64,000 nt of DNA. It comes from Listeria swaminathanii. Its GTDB lineage: Bacteria; Bacillota; Bacilli; Lactobacillales; Listeriaceae. The translations under genes were made by a program, and so were the position numbers. Positions 44,162 to 53,098 of this stretch are shown here, piece by piece. The stretch lies in the NCBI RefSeq assembly GCF_014229645.1, contig NZ_JAATOD010000001.1, positions 558,001-622,000 of the forward strand, given 5' to 3'. The notes beneath the pieces were generated by a model. The model had not been told where the DNA came from. It made no database searches and saw only the letters and a list, made by a program, of their open reading frames with translations. The first letter of the stretch is position 1. Every line of letters begins with the position of its first letter.

Positions 44162-45535
44162 TTGAAAAAAACAGTAGGCGAAGTAGTAGCAATGTTAGAT
44201 AGTTCCATCCATGTAGATGCATTTCGCGATGTCGTCATTACTGGCATTTGTTTTGATACAAGGCAAATAAAGTCAGGGGATTTATTTGTTCCGTTTGTAG
44301 GTGATTTGCGCGATGGACACGAATTCGTAAGTCAAGCACGCGAAATGGGAGCAGTAGCGACCTTTTGGCAAAAAGATGTGCCAAATCCACCAACGGATTT
44401 CCCAGTTATTTTAGTAGAAGATACGCTGCTTGCGCTTCAAGAGTTAGCGGCGAAATATATCCAACAAGTAAAACCGAAAGTGATTGCAATCACTGGAAGT
44501 AATGGTAAAACGACAACCAAAGATATTATGGCAGCAATTGTCGAAACAACTTATAAAGTGCATTATACTGGTGGGAATTTTAATAATCATATTGGCTTAC
44601 CATATACGATTTTAACGATGCCAGAAGATACCGAAGTGGCTGTGCTTGAAATGGGCATGAACCATCGTCACGAAATCGAAGTACTTTCTAAAATTGCTAA
44701 ACCGGACATCGCGATTATTACGAATATCGGCGAGGCACATATTGAATACCTTGGTTCACGCGAAGAAATCGCCAAAGCCAAACTGGAAATTACGGCTGGT
44801 TTAAATCCGAGTGGGATCTTAATTTATCCGCACGAAGAAACTTTATTATTAGGCAATATTGATGGGGATTTCAGACAGCTTACTTTTGGCAAATCGGAAG
44901 CAGCAGAAATTTATCCACTAGAAATTCGTGCCGAAGCGGAAGGTACTTCTTTTATAACGAACTGGGAGCCAGAACTCGAAATTTTTGTTCCGATTATCGG
45001 CGAACACAACGTTTTCAATACAATGGCGGCAATGCTTGCGGCGCGCGAAATTGGTATTGAAGGCGAAAAAATTCAATCTGCGCTTAAAAATATGGAACGT
45101 TCTAAAAGTCGTTTAGAGTGGATTACAACGAATAGTGGCGCGCGAATTTTAAATGATGCGTATAACTCCAGTCCGACGGCGCTAAAAACCGTTTTAAAAA
45201 CATTTATGCATATGGATTCGAATGGCAAGCCAAAATATTTGGTACTTGCAGATATGCTTGAATTAGGGGATTTATCGACAAAATTACATCAAGAATCTGC
45301 CGAAGTGTTAGAAAATGACACGATTGAGAAGGTTTTCTTATATGGCGAGGCAATGAAAGCTTTTGGAGAGGTAGCAGAAGCTAAAATTGGTCAGGGAAAA
45401 GTTCAACATTTTGACACAAAGGAATCGCTTGAGATGGCGCTTCTTTCGGAAATAAATGGAAATGAGTGGATACTGGTCAAAGGTTCTTACGGAATGGGCT
45501 TGAAAGATGTAGTAGAAAATCTTATTATTAAGTGA
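44162..45535 (+). CDS. murF: UDP-N-acetylmuramoyl-tripeptide--D-alanyl-D-alanine ligase
   Basis: The 457-residue MurF adds D-Ala-D-Ala to UDP-MurNAc-tripeptide, the last cytoplasmic step of precursor synthesis. Its ATP site is VIAITGSNGKTTTKD, followed by the GGNFNNHIGLPYTIL substrate region, the EMGMNHRHEI and NIGEAHIEYLGS Mg-site blocks, and NDAYNSSPTALK at the C-terminal domain. Length equals that of B. subtilis MurF when the TTG at 44162 is used; the ribosome binding site there is weak (GGAAGAGAG). It pairs functionally with ddlA upstream. Confidence 0.94.
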   Translation: MKKTVGEVVAMLDSSIHVDAFRDVVITGICFDTRQIKSGDLFVPFVGDLRDGHEFVSQAREMGAVATFWQKDVPNPPTDFPVILVEDTLLALQELAAKYIQQVKPKVIAITGSNGKTTTKDIMAAIVETTYKVHYTGGNFNNHIGLPYTILTMPEDTEVAVLEMGMNHRHEIEVLSKIAKPDIAIITNIGEAHIEYLGSREEIAKAKLEITAGLNPSGILIYPHEETLLLGNIDGDFRQLTFGKSEAAEIYPLEIRAEAEGTSFITNWEPELEIFVPIIGEHNVFNTMAAMLAAREIGIEGEKIQSALKNMERSKSRLEWITTNSGARILNDAYNSSPTALKTVLKTFMHMDSNGKPKYLVLADMLELGDLSTKLHQESAEVLENDTIEKVFLYGEAMKAFGEVAEAKIGQGKVQHFDTKESLEMALLSEINGNEWILVKGSYGMGLKDVVENLIIK

Positions 45536-45602
45536 CGAATAAAATTGGACATATAATATTACCGGTTGATTGGTAATAATTTTGGACAGGAGGAAAGGCA
45601 TA

Positions 45603-46316
45603 ATGGTTGCTTGTTTGTGTATTCATGGTTTTACTGGTTCGCCGTCCGAGGTGAAGCCGCTCGCTGATTATTTGCGAGAGCATACAGATTGGGATGTTTT
45701 AGCACCCACATTACCTGGCCATGATCACCTGCGCCACTTAAAAAATGTGACGTATAAAGATTGGATCGTTTTTGTAGACAGCATTTTAAGTCAAATGTTG
45801 AAAGAAGACGATGAAGTATATATTATTGGTTTTTCCATGGGTGGTTTACTCGCGGGCTGGCTTGCGAGACATTACCCAGAAGTGAAAAAACTGGTACTTC
45901 TAAGCACAGCTGTAAATGCAATGGAGTGGCCGCAACTTGTCGAAAATTCCAAGCAAGTCATTACCGAGGCGAAAGAAGTGACCCTCAAAAATAGCCCGAT
46001 GTTCAAACGCTACCAGAAGAAAGTAACGGAAACGCCTTGGACGTCGACGCTGCAGTTTAAAAAAATGGTCGCTTTAGCAAAACCAGTTTTTGAACATATT
46101 GAAATTCCAACTTTTATTGCACAAGGCAGTGCCGACCAAATAGTTCCTGCTGAAAAAAGTGTCAATTTCTTAATGGAAAGTATACCGGGACCGAAAGAAT
46201 TATTTATTTTAGAAGGTTCGAAACACGTGATTTGTCAGGATGAACAAGCAGACAAATTATTTGCAGCTGTTTTAACATTTTTGCAAAAAGATGTGGCTGT
46301 GTTAAATGCAAATTAA
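45603..46316 (+). CDS. alpha/beta-hydrolase carboxylesterase (Est30-like)
   Basis: A 237-residue carboxylesterase resembling Geobacillus Est30. The fold markers are CIHGFTGSPSEVKPLADYL at the oxyanion region, the nucleophile Ser78 in GFSMGG, Asp178 in GSADQIVP and His208 in GSKHVICQDE. It hydrolyses short-chain esters in vitro in related enzymes; the natural substrate is unknown. I chose ATG 45603 with GGAGG at 45589; an earlier in-frame start at 45570 lacks one. It converges with the LacI-type gene. Confidence 0.9.
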   Translation: MVACLCIHGFTGSPSEVKPLADYLREHTDWDVLAPTLPGHDHLRHLKNVTYKDWIVFVDSILSQMLKEDDEVYIIGFSMGGLLAGWLARHYPEVKKLVLLSTAVNAMEWPQLVENSKQVITEAKEVTLKNSPMFKRYQKKVTETPWTSTLQFKKMVALAKPVFEHIEIPTFIAQGSADQIVPAEKSVNFLMESIPGPKELFILEGSKHVICQDEQADKLFAAVLTFLQKDVAVLNAN

Positions 46317-46357
46317 AAAAAACGATTCAGCTTTCACTCGCTGAATCGGTTTTTTTG
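46314..46357. terminator. bidirectional terminator between esterase and LacI-type genes
   Basis: AAACGATTCAGC pairs with GCTGAATCGGTTT, flanked by A-runs and T-runs. It includes the last codons of the LacI-type gene. Confidence 0.85.
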
Positions 46358-47352
46358 TTTTTGCCAACAGAATCGCGGGCAATTAAATTGGTAGCTAGCG
46401 CCAGATGAACAAAGCCGTCATCTGGTTTTTTGATGCGATTATACATAAGTTCAACAGCTTTTTCCCCCATGTACCCAAGATTGGTGCACATAGTTGTAAG
46501 TTGCGGATTGCTAAGTACAGTAAATTCAGTGTTATCAAAGCAAATAATCGATAAGTCTTTCGGGATATTATATCCTTTTGACTGTAAATAAGTATTTAAA
46601 ATAAATCCAAGACCAGAATTGACGCAAAACCAAGCAGTAGGAAGTTCGTCTAGTTCATCCAGTGTCTTATATAGTGTTGTTTGCTCTTCTTTAATGCGTG
46701 TAATGGCATATTTTTCATTGAAAGGAATTTGATAATAGTGAAGTGCTTTTTTGTAACCTTCAAGTCGTTCTTCGTAACTAGGAGAAAATGTAATATCACC
46801 AAGAAAACCGATTTTTTGATGGTTGTTTTGGATTAAAAATTCTACTGCCATAAATGCGCCGTCTTTGTTTTGGCTAATGACCGCGTCAGCTTTCAAATGC
46901 GGGTCGTGATGGTCGATAAGAATAACCGGCATGCCTAGATCAATGACTTTCTTACTGTAATCTGTATTAATATGAGAAAGTAAGAAAATTCCTGTCCAAT
47001 TTTCTTTTGTGAGTTGCTCTGGTAATTGATTCGCACTAGCTTCCTCATCCGTAACCGGAAAAATAATGAGTTCTGCTTGGTGGGCAATGATGCTTTGTTT
47101 CATGTTATCAATAATTTCGCCAAAAAAACTGCGCTGAGAAAGGGCAAATGAGGTTGCTAAAAGTGCAAATTTTTCTTTGACAACTTCACGCGCAATTTCT
47201 CTTTTATATTTATAACCTAATTCATCAGCCATTTTGAAAACAGCTAATTTAGTTTGTTCGCTAACCCCGTTTTTATTGCCTAGAGCTTGTGAGACTGAAT
47301 TTTTTGTTATATTTAGCCTGTCAGCAATATCCTGCATCGTAACTTTCTTCAT
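46327..47352 (-). CDS. LacI-family transcriptional regulator
   Basis: A 341-residue LacI-type regulator. The N-terminal helix-turn-helix is TMQDIADRLNITKNSVSQALGNKNGVSEQTK and the rest is a periplasmic-binding-protein-like sensor with FLLSHINTDYSKKVIDLGMPVILIDHHD and DLSIICFDNTEF. It is divergent from the sugar ABC/phosphorylase operon and probably represses it until a mannoside or related sugar binds. The ATG is at 47352 with GGAGGGG upstream. A palindromic AAGCGCTT site lies just after the operon's -10 box. Confidence 0.9.
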   Translation of the reverse strand: MKKVTMQDIADRLNITKNSVSQALGNKNGVSEQTKLAVFKMADELGYKYKREIAREVVKEKFALLATSFALSQRSFFGEIIDNMKQSIIAHQAELIIFPVTDEEASANQLPEQLTKENWTGIFLLSHINTDYSKKVIDLGMPVILIDHHDPHLKADAVISQNKDGAFMAVEFLIQNNHQKIGFLGDITFSPSYEERLEGYKKALHYYQIPFNEKYAITRIKEEQTTLYKTLDELDELPTAWFCVNSGLGFILNTYLQSKGYNIPKDLSIICFDNTEFTVLSNPQLTTMCTNLGYMGEKAVELMYNRIKKPDDGFVHLALATNLIARDSVGKNKKTDSASES

Positions 47353-47510
47353 ATTTCCCCTCCGTTTTCCTCTGTTTATTCTATTATAGAAGTTAATTCA
47401 CAAAATAGCAAAAATTATATAATTGAAAAGTAATGTTAAAAGTAATTTTATACACTTTTGTTAATAAATGGTAAAAACGCTTATAATAACATATTTAATA
47501 AAAGTAATTA

Positions 47511-47565
47511 TTGACATTACAAAAATGTAATGTGATAATGTAATCGTAATCAAGCGCTTACAATT
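47511..47565 (+). promoter_or_regulatory. promoter and operator of the mannoside operon
   Basis: TTGACA (47511-47516) and GATAAT (47534-47539) are 17 bp apart. Immediately downstream, TCAAGCGCTTAC (centre 47555/47556) is a LacI-family-type palindrome at about +10, placed to block RNA polymerase; read on the minus strand it also matches the CcpA cre motif with one mismatch. The spacer itself holds the perfect inverted repeat CATTACA-AAAA-TGTAATG (47515-47532), a possible second operator. Confidence 0.72.
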
Positions 47566-47595
47566 ACAAAAAGTGGAATTAGGAGGATTATTGAT

Positions 47596-48918
47596 ATGAA
47601 GATTAGAAAAATTGCTATTGCAGCTCTTAGTGTTGTAGTTGCTGGATCATTACTAACTGCTTGTGGTGGTGGAAGTGGCAAGAGTGGCGACGATAACGGC
47701 AAAACAAAAGTAACATTTTGGGCAGCTCCAAATCCAACCCAAGTAAAATATTGGGATGAAATGGCGAAAGCTTACGAAAAAGAAAATCCAGATGTAACGA
47801 TTGAAGTTTCCCAAATGAAAGAAAGTCCGTCATCAGAAGCGACTATCCAATCAGCTATTGCCTCTAAAACGGCACCAACAATATCTGAAAATATCAATCG
47901 TAGTTTTGCTGCACAATTAGCAGACAGTAAAGCTATCGTACCTTTGAATGATGTAAAAGGACTTGACGATGTTGTAAAAGAACGCAATATGAGTGAAACG
48001 ATGGATTCTTGGAAATTCTCGGACGGTAATCAGTATGTGTTGCCAGTTTACTCCAATCCAATTCTGTTTGCTTGGCGTTTAGATACATTAAAAGAACTTG
48101 GCTATGACGCACCGCCAAAAACATATAGCGAAGCACTAGAAGTTGGTAAAAAATTAAAAGCGAAATATCCTGATAAAGTTCTTTGGGCAAAAGGTGATTT
48201 ATCCGATCCAACAGCTTGGATGCGTTGGTTTGACTTCTTCCCACTATATGATGCTGCTTCGAAAGGAAACGCATTCGTAGAAGATGGCAAATTAGTAGCT
48301 GATGATAAAGCGGGAACAGAATTATTAACATTTATGTCTGAACTGCAAAAAAATAAATTACTTCTTTCAAGTAAAGCAACGGATCCATTTGAAACAGGAA
48401 CAAGTATCATGGCAGATAATGGCCCTTGGACTTTCCCGAACTGGGACGAAAAATTCCCTGAACTTAAATATAACGAAAACTATGCAATAACAGCGCCACT
48501 AGTACCAGATAGCATGGCGAGTGAAGAAAATGTTGCTACATACGCTGATTCGAAAGGCGTTGTAATGTATGCACAAGCGACAGATAAAGAAAAAGAAGCA
48601 GCAATGGATTTCTTGAAATTTGTTTATAGTGATGACAAAAATGACTTGAAATTCTTAGAAACAACTAACTTAATTCCTGCACGCGATGATGCAACAGAAA
48701 ACGAAACTTTCACAGCATTCTTTAAAGAAAACCCAGAACTTGAAGTTTATGCAGCTAATGTACCATATAGTATTCCTGCGATGGATGATGCAAAATACAA
48801 TGATATTCAACAAATTATTGGTGAAGAAGCATGGAATCCGATTGTACGCGGGGAGAAAAAACCTGCTAAAGCTTGGTCAGATATGAAGAAAGCTGAGGAC
48901 GGGGTGCTTCAAGAATGA
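47596..48918 (+). CDS. sugar ABC transporter binding lipoprotein
   Basis: A 440-residue family-1 solute-binding protein. The signal peptide ends in a lipobox (LTACGGG), so Cys23 is the probable lipidated residue. The mature part begins with a Ser/Gly linker and KTKVTFWAAPNPTQVKYWDEMAKAYEKENPDVTIEV, as in MalE-like proteins. As first gene of the operon it delivers the oligosaccharide to the two permeases that follow. The operon content suggests beta-1,2-mannosides; a gene for the ATPase is absent, so a shared MsmX-type ATPase must energise it. AGGAGG precedes the ATG. Confidence 0.92.
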   Translation: MKIRKIAIAALSVVVAGSLLTACGGGSGKSGDDNGKTKVTFWAAPNPTQVKYWDEMAKAYEKENPDVTIEVSQMKESPSSEATIQSAIASKTAPTISENINRSFAAQLADSKAIVPLNDVKGLDDVVKERNMSETMDSWKFSDGNQYVLPVYSNPILFAWRLDTLKELGYDAPPKTYSEALEVGKKLKAKYPDKVLWAKGDLSDPTAWMRWFDFFPLYDAASKGNAFVEDGKLVADDKAGTELLTFMSELQKNKLLLSSKATDPFETGTSIMADNGPWTFPNWDEKFPELKYNENYAITAPLVPDSMASEENVATYADSKGVVMYAQATDKEKEAAMDFLKFVYSDDKNDLKFLETTNLIPARDDATENETFTAFFKENPELEVYAANVPYSIPAMDDAKYNDIQQIIGEEAWNPIVRGEKKPAKAWSDMKKAEDGVLQE

Positions 48919-49793
48919 AGCGGCGAAACAACAAATTGGGCTGGTCATTTACCAGCCCGTATCTCATATTCACAGCGATATTTTTCCTAGTACCGCTTGT
49001 TTGGTCGATTTGGTTATCTGTAACTGATTGGAACATGATGAGTCCAGATATCAATTTTGTTGGCTTTGATAATTTTATTAAAGCGTTCACTAGTCCAGCA
49101 GTTCAAGCAGCCTTTTTTGTTACTTATAAATTTTTAATTGTTTTTGTTCCTATGGCGTTAATTATTTCGATGATTGTCGCGGTATTAGTGAACGGGTTGC
49201 CGAAATTTAAAGGACTTTATTTGGTGGCGTTTTTCCTACCGTATTTGTCTTCAGGCGTTGTAACTTCACTCATTGTGCAAGGGTTACTTTCGTACAATAG
49301 TGCGCTAAATGTGTTTCTACGCGGACATTTTGGTTGGGATATTGATTGGCTTGGTACACCGATGTCGGCGCTCTTTATTATCTCGCTAATGATTGCTTGG
49401 AAAATGTCTGGCTATTATGCGCTTATTTTAATTTCTGGGCTTGCGAGCATTAACCATGAAATTTATGAAGCGGCAGCAATGGATGGTTCTGGTCGATTTA
49501 GAACGTTTTGGAAAGTTACCGTTCCGATGCTTTACCCAGCTTTATTTACCGTAATTGTTTTAGCGGTAGGTGTTAGTTTTGGGATTTTCACCGAGGTTTA
49601 CCAACTGACTGGTGGTGGACCGAACTTCGCAACGAATACATGGCAAATGGAGATTTTCAACCAAGCATTTGTTAACTTGAATTCTGGTTATGCTTCGGCT
49701 ATTTCTCTTATGGCTGCAACTGTAACGTTTGCATCGATTGGTGTTATTAAGAAAATGCTGGAGAAATGGGGTCAAAGAAATGGTTGGACATAA
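48915..49793 (+). CDS. sugar ABC transporter permease (MalF-type)
   Basis: A 292-residue permease with six membrane helices (LIFTAIFFLVPLVWSIWLSV and following) and the EAA loop EAAAMDGSGRFRTFWKVTVPML. It overlaps the binding-protein gene by an ATGA junction, so translation is coupled. With the next protein it forms the membrane channel of the importer. Confidence 0.92.
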   Translation: MKRRNNKLGWSFTSPYLIFTAIFFLVPLVWSIWLSVTDWNMMSPDINFVGFDNFIKAFTSPAVQAAFFVTYKFLIVFVPMALIISMIVAVLVNGLPKFKGLYLVAFFLPYLSSGVVTSLIVQGLLSYNSALNVFLRGHFGWDIDWLGTPMSALFIISLMIAWKMSGYYALILISGLASINHEIYEAAAMDGSGRFRTFWKVTVPMLYPALFTVIVLAVGVSFGIFTEVYQLTGGGPNFATNTWQMEIFNQAFVNLNSGYASAISLMAATVTFASIGVIKKMLEKWGQRNGWT

Positions 49794-50613
49794 TAGTAAA
49801 GCAGGGAAAATTGTTCGCTATATACTGACAACATTACTCATGCTAGTCATGATTTATCCGTTTATTTATTTGGTATTAAACTCATTTGCTGCTTGGGATC
49901 AAGTGGATAAAAAGCTGATACCGACTGAATTCACCACCCGTTCGTGGGATTGGTTGTTTGGTAATTCAGTAGTTGCAGCGCCGGCACCGTGGATTCATGC
50001 GTTTATTAATACAATTATTGTTTCGACCATTGCTACAGGCTTGATGTTGCTTTTCGGCCTAATGGTTGGCTATGCGCTGGCTAAGGTTGATTTTAAGGGC
50101 AAGAAAATTGTTAATAATGCGATTTTATTTCAAATGTTTTTCCCGGCGATTATCTTGCTGATTCCGCAATTTTTAATGATTACGGATTTTGGTTTACTGG
50201 ATACGTATGCGGGGATGATTATCCCGACAATGCTTAGTTTATGGGCAGTTTTTATGTATACCAACTTTTTCAAAGCTATTCCAGATACGTTAATTGAAGC
50301 GGCAAAGCTAGACGGAGCGAGCGATTTGAAAATTCTGTTTCGTGTTGTTCTGCCGATGTCTAAATCAATTACGACGGTTATCTTCTTATTCCTATTTACA
50401 GACAGATGGACGAATTTGCTTTGGGATATGCTAGTAACGAAGAGTGATGGCACGGTGACGTTGAATGTGCTCATTTCGCAAATGTTTGGACCTTATGCAA
50501 CGTATCCTGGTCCAATGTATGCAGCTTCAGTATTACTAACGCTTCCACTTATTATTCTGTTCTTATTCTTCTCGAAGAAATTCCAAGAAGGAATGCAATT
50601 CACTTTGAAATAA
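49780..50613 (+). CDS. sugar ABC transporter permease (MalG-type)
   Basis: A 277-residue second permease, six helices, with the EAA loop EAAKLDGASDLKILFRVVLPMSKS. I place its start at ATG 49780, overlapping the previous gene by 14 bp; the longer frame from 49729 reads extra residues inside the partner gene. Together the two permeases and the binding protein form a carbohydrate-uptake-1-type importer without its own ATPase gene. Confidence 0.92.
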   Translation: MVGHNSKAGKIVRYILTTLLMLVMIYPFIYLVLNSFAAWDQVDKKLIPTEFTTRSWDWLFGNSVVAAPAPWIHAFINTIIVSTIATGLMLLFGLMVGYALAKVDFKGKKIVNNAILFQMFFPAIILLIPQFLMITDFGLLDTYAGMIIPTMLSLWAVFMYTNFFKAIPDTLIEAAKLDGASDLKILFRVVLPMSKSITTVIFLFLFTDRWTNLLWDMLVTKSDGTVTLNVLISQMFGPYATYPGPMYAASVLLTLPLIILFLFFSKKFQEGMQFTLK

Positions 50614-50628
50614 AAGGAGCGACTGAAC

Positions 50629-52161
50629 TTGGAGTTTTGGCGAGGCAGTGTTTTTTATGAAATTTATATGAAATCATTTCAGGATAGTAATGGTGATGGT
50701 TTAGGTGATTTTAAAGGGTTGACTAGCAGGTTAGACTATCTGGCGGATTTGGGGATAGATGGTATTTGGCTCACACCATTTTATCCTTCGCCGCAAGTGG
50801 ATAATGGCTATGATGTTTCGGATTACTGCGAAATAAACCCGGATTACGGCAATATGACTGATTTTCGTGAGTTTATGAAAGCGGCTGATGCGCGAGGTAT
50901 AAAAGTCATTATTGATTTAGTGCTCAATCATTCATCGACGGAGCATGCTTGGTTTAAGGAATCGCGTATGAATAAAACCAATCCTAAACGAGATTATTAT
51001 ATTTGGCGCGAAAAACCGAATAATTGGGAGTCGTTTTTTGGCGGTTCTGCTTGGGAATTAGATGAGCTTACTGGCGAATATTATTATCATAGTTTTGCTA
51101 AAGAACAAGCTGATTTGAACTGGGCAAACCAAGCTGTTCAAGCGGAAATGGAGCAAGTGTTAGCGTTTTGGTTAAATGAAGGCGTGGCTGGTTTTAGACT
51201 AGATGTTATTAATAATTTAACGCTCGTCTTGGAGTTTCCGGATAATCCAGTTGTTGAGGGTGAAATGGAGCATGTCTATGACCGTAATCAGCGAGGATTG
51301 GAACAAGCTTTGGAGCATATTGCCACTTTTTGCCGTAAAGAGTGTGAGGTGTTTTTAGTAGGCGAAATTAGTTCGGATAAATTGCCGGAAATTGCGAAGT
51401 ATAGCTCGAAAAAAATGCTTGATGTAACGTTTAATTTTAATTTTGGAAGTGTGGAACAAATTGACGCGAAATCTGTATTTACTTCGTTGAATGAGATGGA
51501 AACAGAATTACAGGAAGGGCAATGGCCGACGCTTTTCTTTGGAAGCCATGATATGAGCCGATATACAACGCGGCTTGCGGATGGAAACTTGATAAAAACA
51601 AAGCTTTTAGCATTTTTAATGTTGACTGCGAAAGGCGTGCCGTTTATTTATTACGGGGAAGAAATGGGGATGCCGGATTTAACGTTTTCGTCAGTGGAAG
51701 AGATGCGTGATATTCAAGGAACAGCTGCTTATTACCAAGCGTTGCAAAGGGGGAAAGCTGAAACGCAAGCCCTTGAAAGCGCGATAGAAAAAACGCGTGA
51801 TAAAGCTCGCGGCCCGATGGTATTTCCGGACGGGAAACCATTCACTTCGGGCGAGTCATGGATTAAAACGGCTAGTTTACAAGAAAAAGAAGCGCTATCG
51901 ATGTGGCATCTTTATAAAGAATTACTTACTTTCCGAAAAGAATATGACTTTAAAGATAAAGAATACACTTCTTTGAAATTAGATGGCGAAATACTCAGCT
52001 ATCAACGTGGTGAAATCTTATTTTTACTTCATTTTGGAGAGGGCGAAGTGGTCTATCCGTTTCGAGGGCAAGGGAGGCTCGTTTTTGGGGAAGCGGATAT
52101 GTTAGAAACGGGTATTAAGATGGGTGCGCATGCCGGAATTGCGCTCAGAGTGGAGGATTAA
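50629..52161 (+). CDS. GH13 alpha-glucosidase (oligo-1,6-glucosidase-like)
   Basis: A 510-residue GH13 enzyme of the oligo-1,6-glucosidase/trehalose-6-phosphate hydrolase type. Region markers: YEIYMKSFQDSNGDGLGDFKG, the nucleophile Asp192 in GFRLDVINN, the acid/base Glu246 in FLVGEISS and Asp308 in FGSHDMSR. It would hydrolyse alpha-linked glucosides in the cytoplasm. TTG 50629 follows AAAGGAG. This alpha-specific enzyme is unexpected beside a beta-mannoside phosphorylase; the operon may handle a mixed glycan or glucosyl-mannoside, but that is inference. Confidence 0.88.
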   Translation: MEFWRGSVFYEIYMKSFQDSNGDGLGDFKGLTSRLDYLADLGIDGIWLTPFYPSPQVDNGYDVSDYCEINPDYGNMTDFREFMKAADARGIKVIIDLVLNHSSTEHAWFKESRMNKTNPKRDYYIWREKPNNWESFFGGSAWELDELTGEYYYHSFAKEQADLNWANQAVQAEMEQVLAFWLNEGVAGFRLDVINNLTLVLEFPDNPVVEGEMEHVYDRNQRGLEQALEHIATFCRKECEVFLVGEISSDKLPEIAKYSSKKMLDVTFNFNFGSVEQIDAKSVFTSLNEMETELQEGQWPTLFFGSHDMSRYTTRLADGNLIKTKLLAFLMLTAKGVPFIYYGEEMGMPDLTFSSVEEMRDIQGTAAYYQALQRGKAETQALESAIEKTRDKARGPMVFPDGKPFTSGESWIKTASLQEKEALSMWHLYKELLTFRKEYDFKDKEYTSLKLDGEILSYQRGEILFLLHFGEGEVVYPFRGQGRLVFGEADMLETGIKMGAHAGIALRVED

Positions 52162-52162
52162 A

Positions 52163-53077
52163 TTGAAATCAATAGAAACCTTATTGCAAACATTTCGTGA
52201 AAATACGACAGCGCGTGGAACTCAGATTCAATTAAATGGAGCGGGTGACAAGGATGTATATAATATTACCGCGCCTTTTAGCTGGCTGGATAAAACATAC
52301 ATTGCTGGTCGAGTGGAGTCGCGGGATAGCGAGTTTGCAGAAGTACATTTTTTTGAAAACACGGGGACAGACACGTATCAATTAGTTGAAAAGGGAGTTG
52401 TACTAGCGCTCCAAGACCCATTTGTCACGTTTGTTCAAGGGGAACTAATCATTGGTGGTGTAGAAGTTTTTCCGCAAGAAACGGATCCAACTAAGCTAGA
52501 TTGGCGAACCAATTTGTATCGTGCCACCTCGCTTACTGACTTCGAACAAATCCTTACTGGTCCAATTGGAATGAAAGATTTACGTATCAAAGAGCTAGCA
52601 GACGGACGCATTTTAGTATTAACGAGACCACAAGGCGAAAAAGGCGGTCGTGGAAAAATTGGTGCAATCGTCATTGATTCTTTGGTGGAATTAACAAAGG
52701 AGAAAATAGAAACAGCCCCACTTTTGAAACGAAATTTTTCAGGTGATGAATGGGGTGGCGGCAACGAAATTCATTTGTTAGAAGATGGTAGCGTTGGTGT
52801 TCTTGGCCATATTGCTTGTTTTGATGAGCTCGGCGATCGCCACTATTACGCATGTTCTTTTCAATTGAATGAAGATTTTACACAAATCGAGCAAGAAAAA
52901 ATAATCGCTGAACGCGCTAATTTTGCTCCGAGTGAACCAAAAAGACCGGATTTAGCGGACGTTGTGTTTAGCGGCGGTTTAATCAGGAATGCGGATGGGA
53001 CTGCCACGCTTTATGCGGGGATTGGCGATTCAGATGCGCAAAAATTAACTATTCCAGATCCATTTAAAAATAACTAA
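52163..53077 (+). CDS. DUF1861 family protein (MTP-1-like)
   Basis: A 304-residue cytoplasmic protein of the DUF1861 family, here between a GH13 hydrolase and a GH130 phosphorylase. The strand-rich sequence (PFSWLDKTYIAGRVESRDSEFAEVHFF, DPFVTFVQGELIIGG, GMKDLRIKELADGRILVLTR, WGGGNEIHLLEDG) looks like a five-bladed beta-propeller and echoes GH130 repeats. No enzyme activity is established that I know of. I start it at TTG 52163, preceded by GGAGG at 52152-52156 and 1 bp after the GH13 stop. A role in glycan turnover is inferred from position. Confidence 0.78.
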   Translation: MKSIETLLQTFRENTTARGTQIQLNGAGDKDVYNITAPFSWLDKTYIAGRVESRDSEFAEVHFFENTGTDTYQLVEKGVVLALQDPFVTFVQGELIIGGVEVFPQETDPTKLDWRTNLYRATSLTDFEQILTGPIGMKDLRIKELADGRILVLTRPQGEKGGRGKIGAIVIDSLVELTKEKIETAPLLKRNFSGDEWGGGNEIHLLEDGSVGVLGHIACFDELGDRHYYACSFQLNEDFTQIEQEKIIAERANFAPSEPKRPDLADVVFSGGLIRNADGTATLYAGIGDSDAQKLTIPDPFKNN

Positions 53078-53098
53078 TAGTAGGAGTTTTGTATAGAG

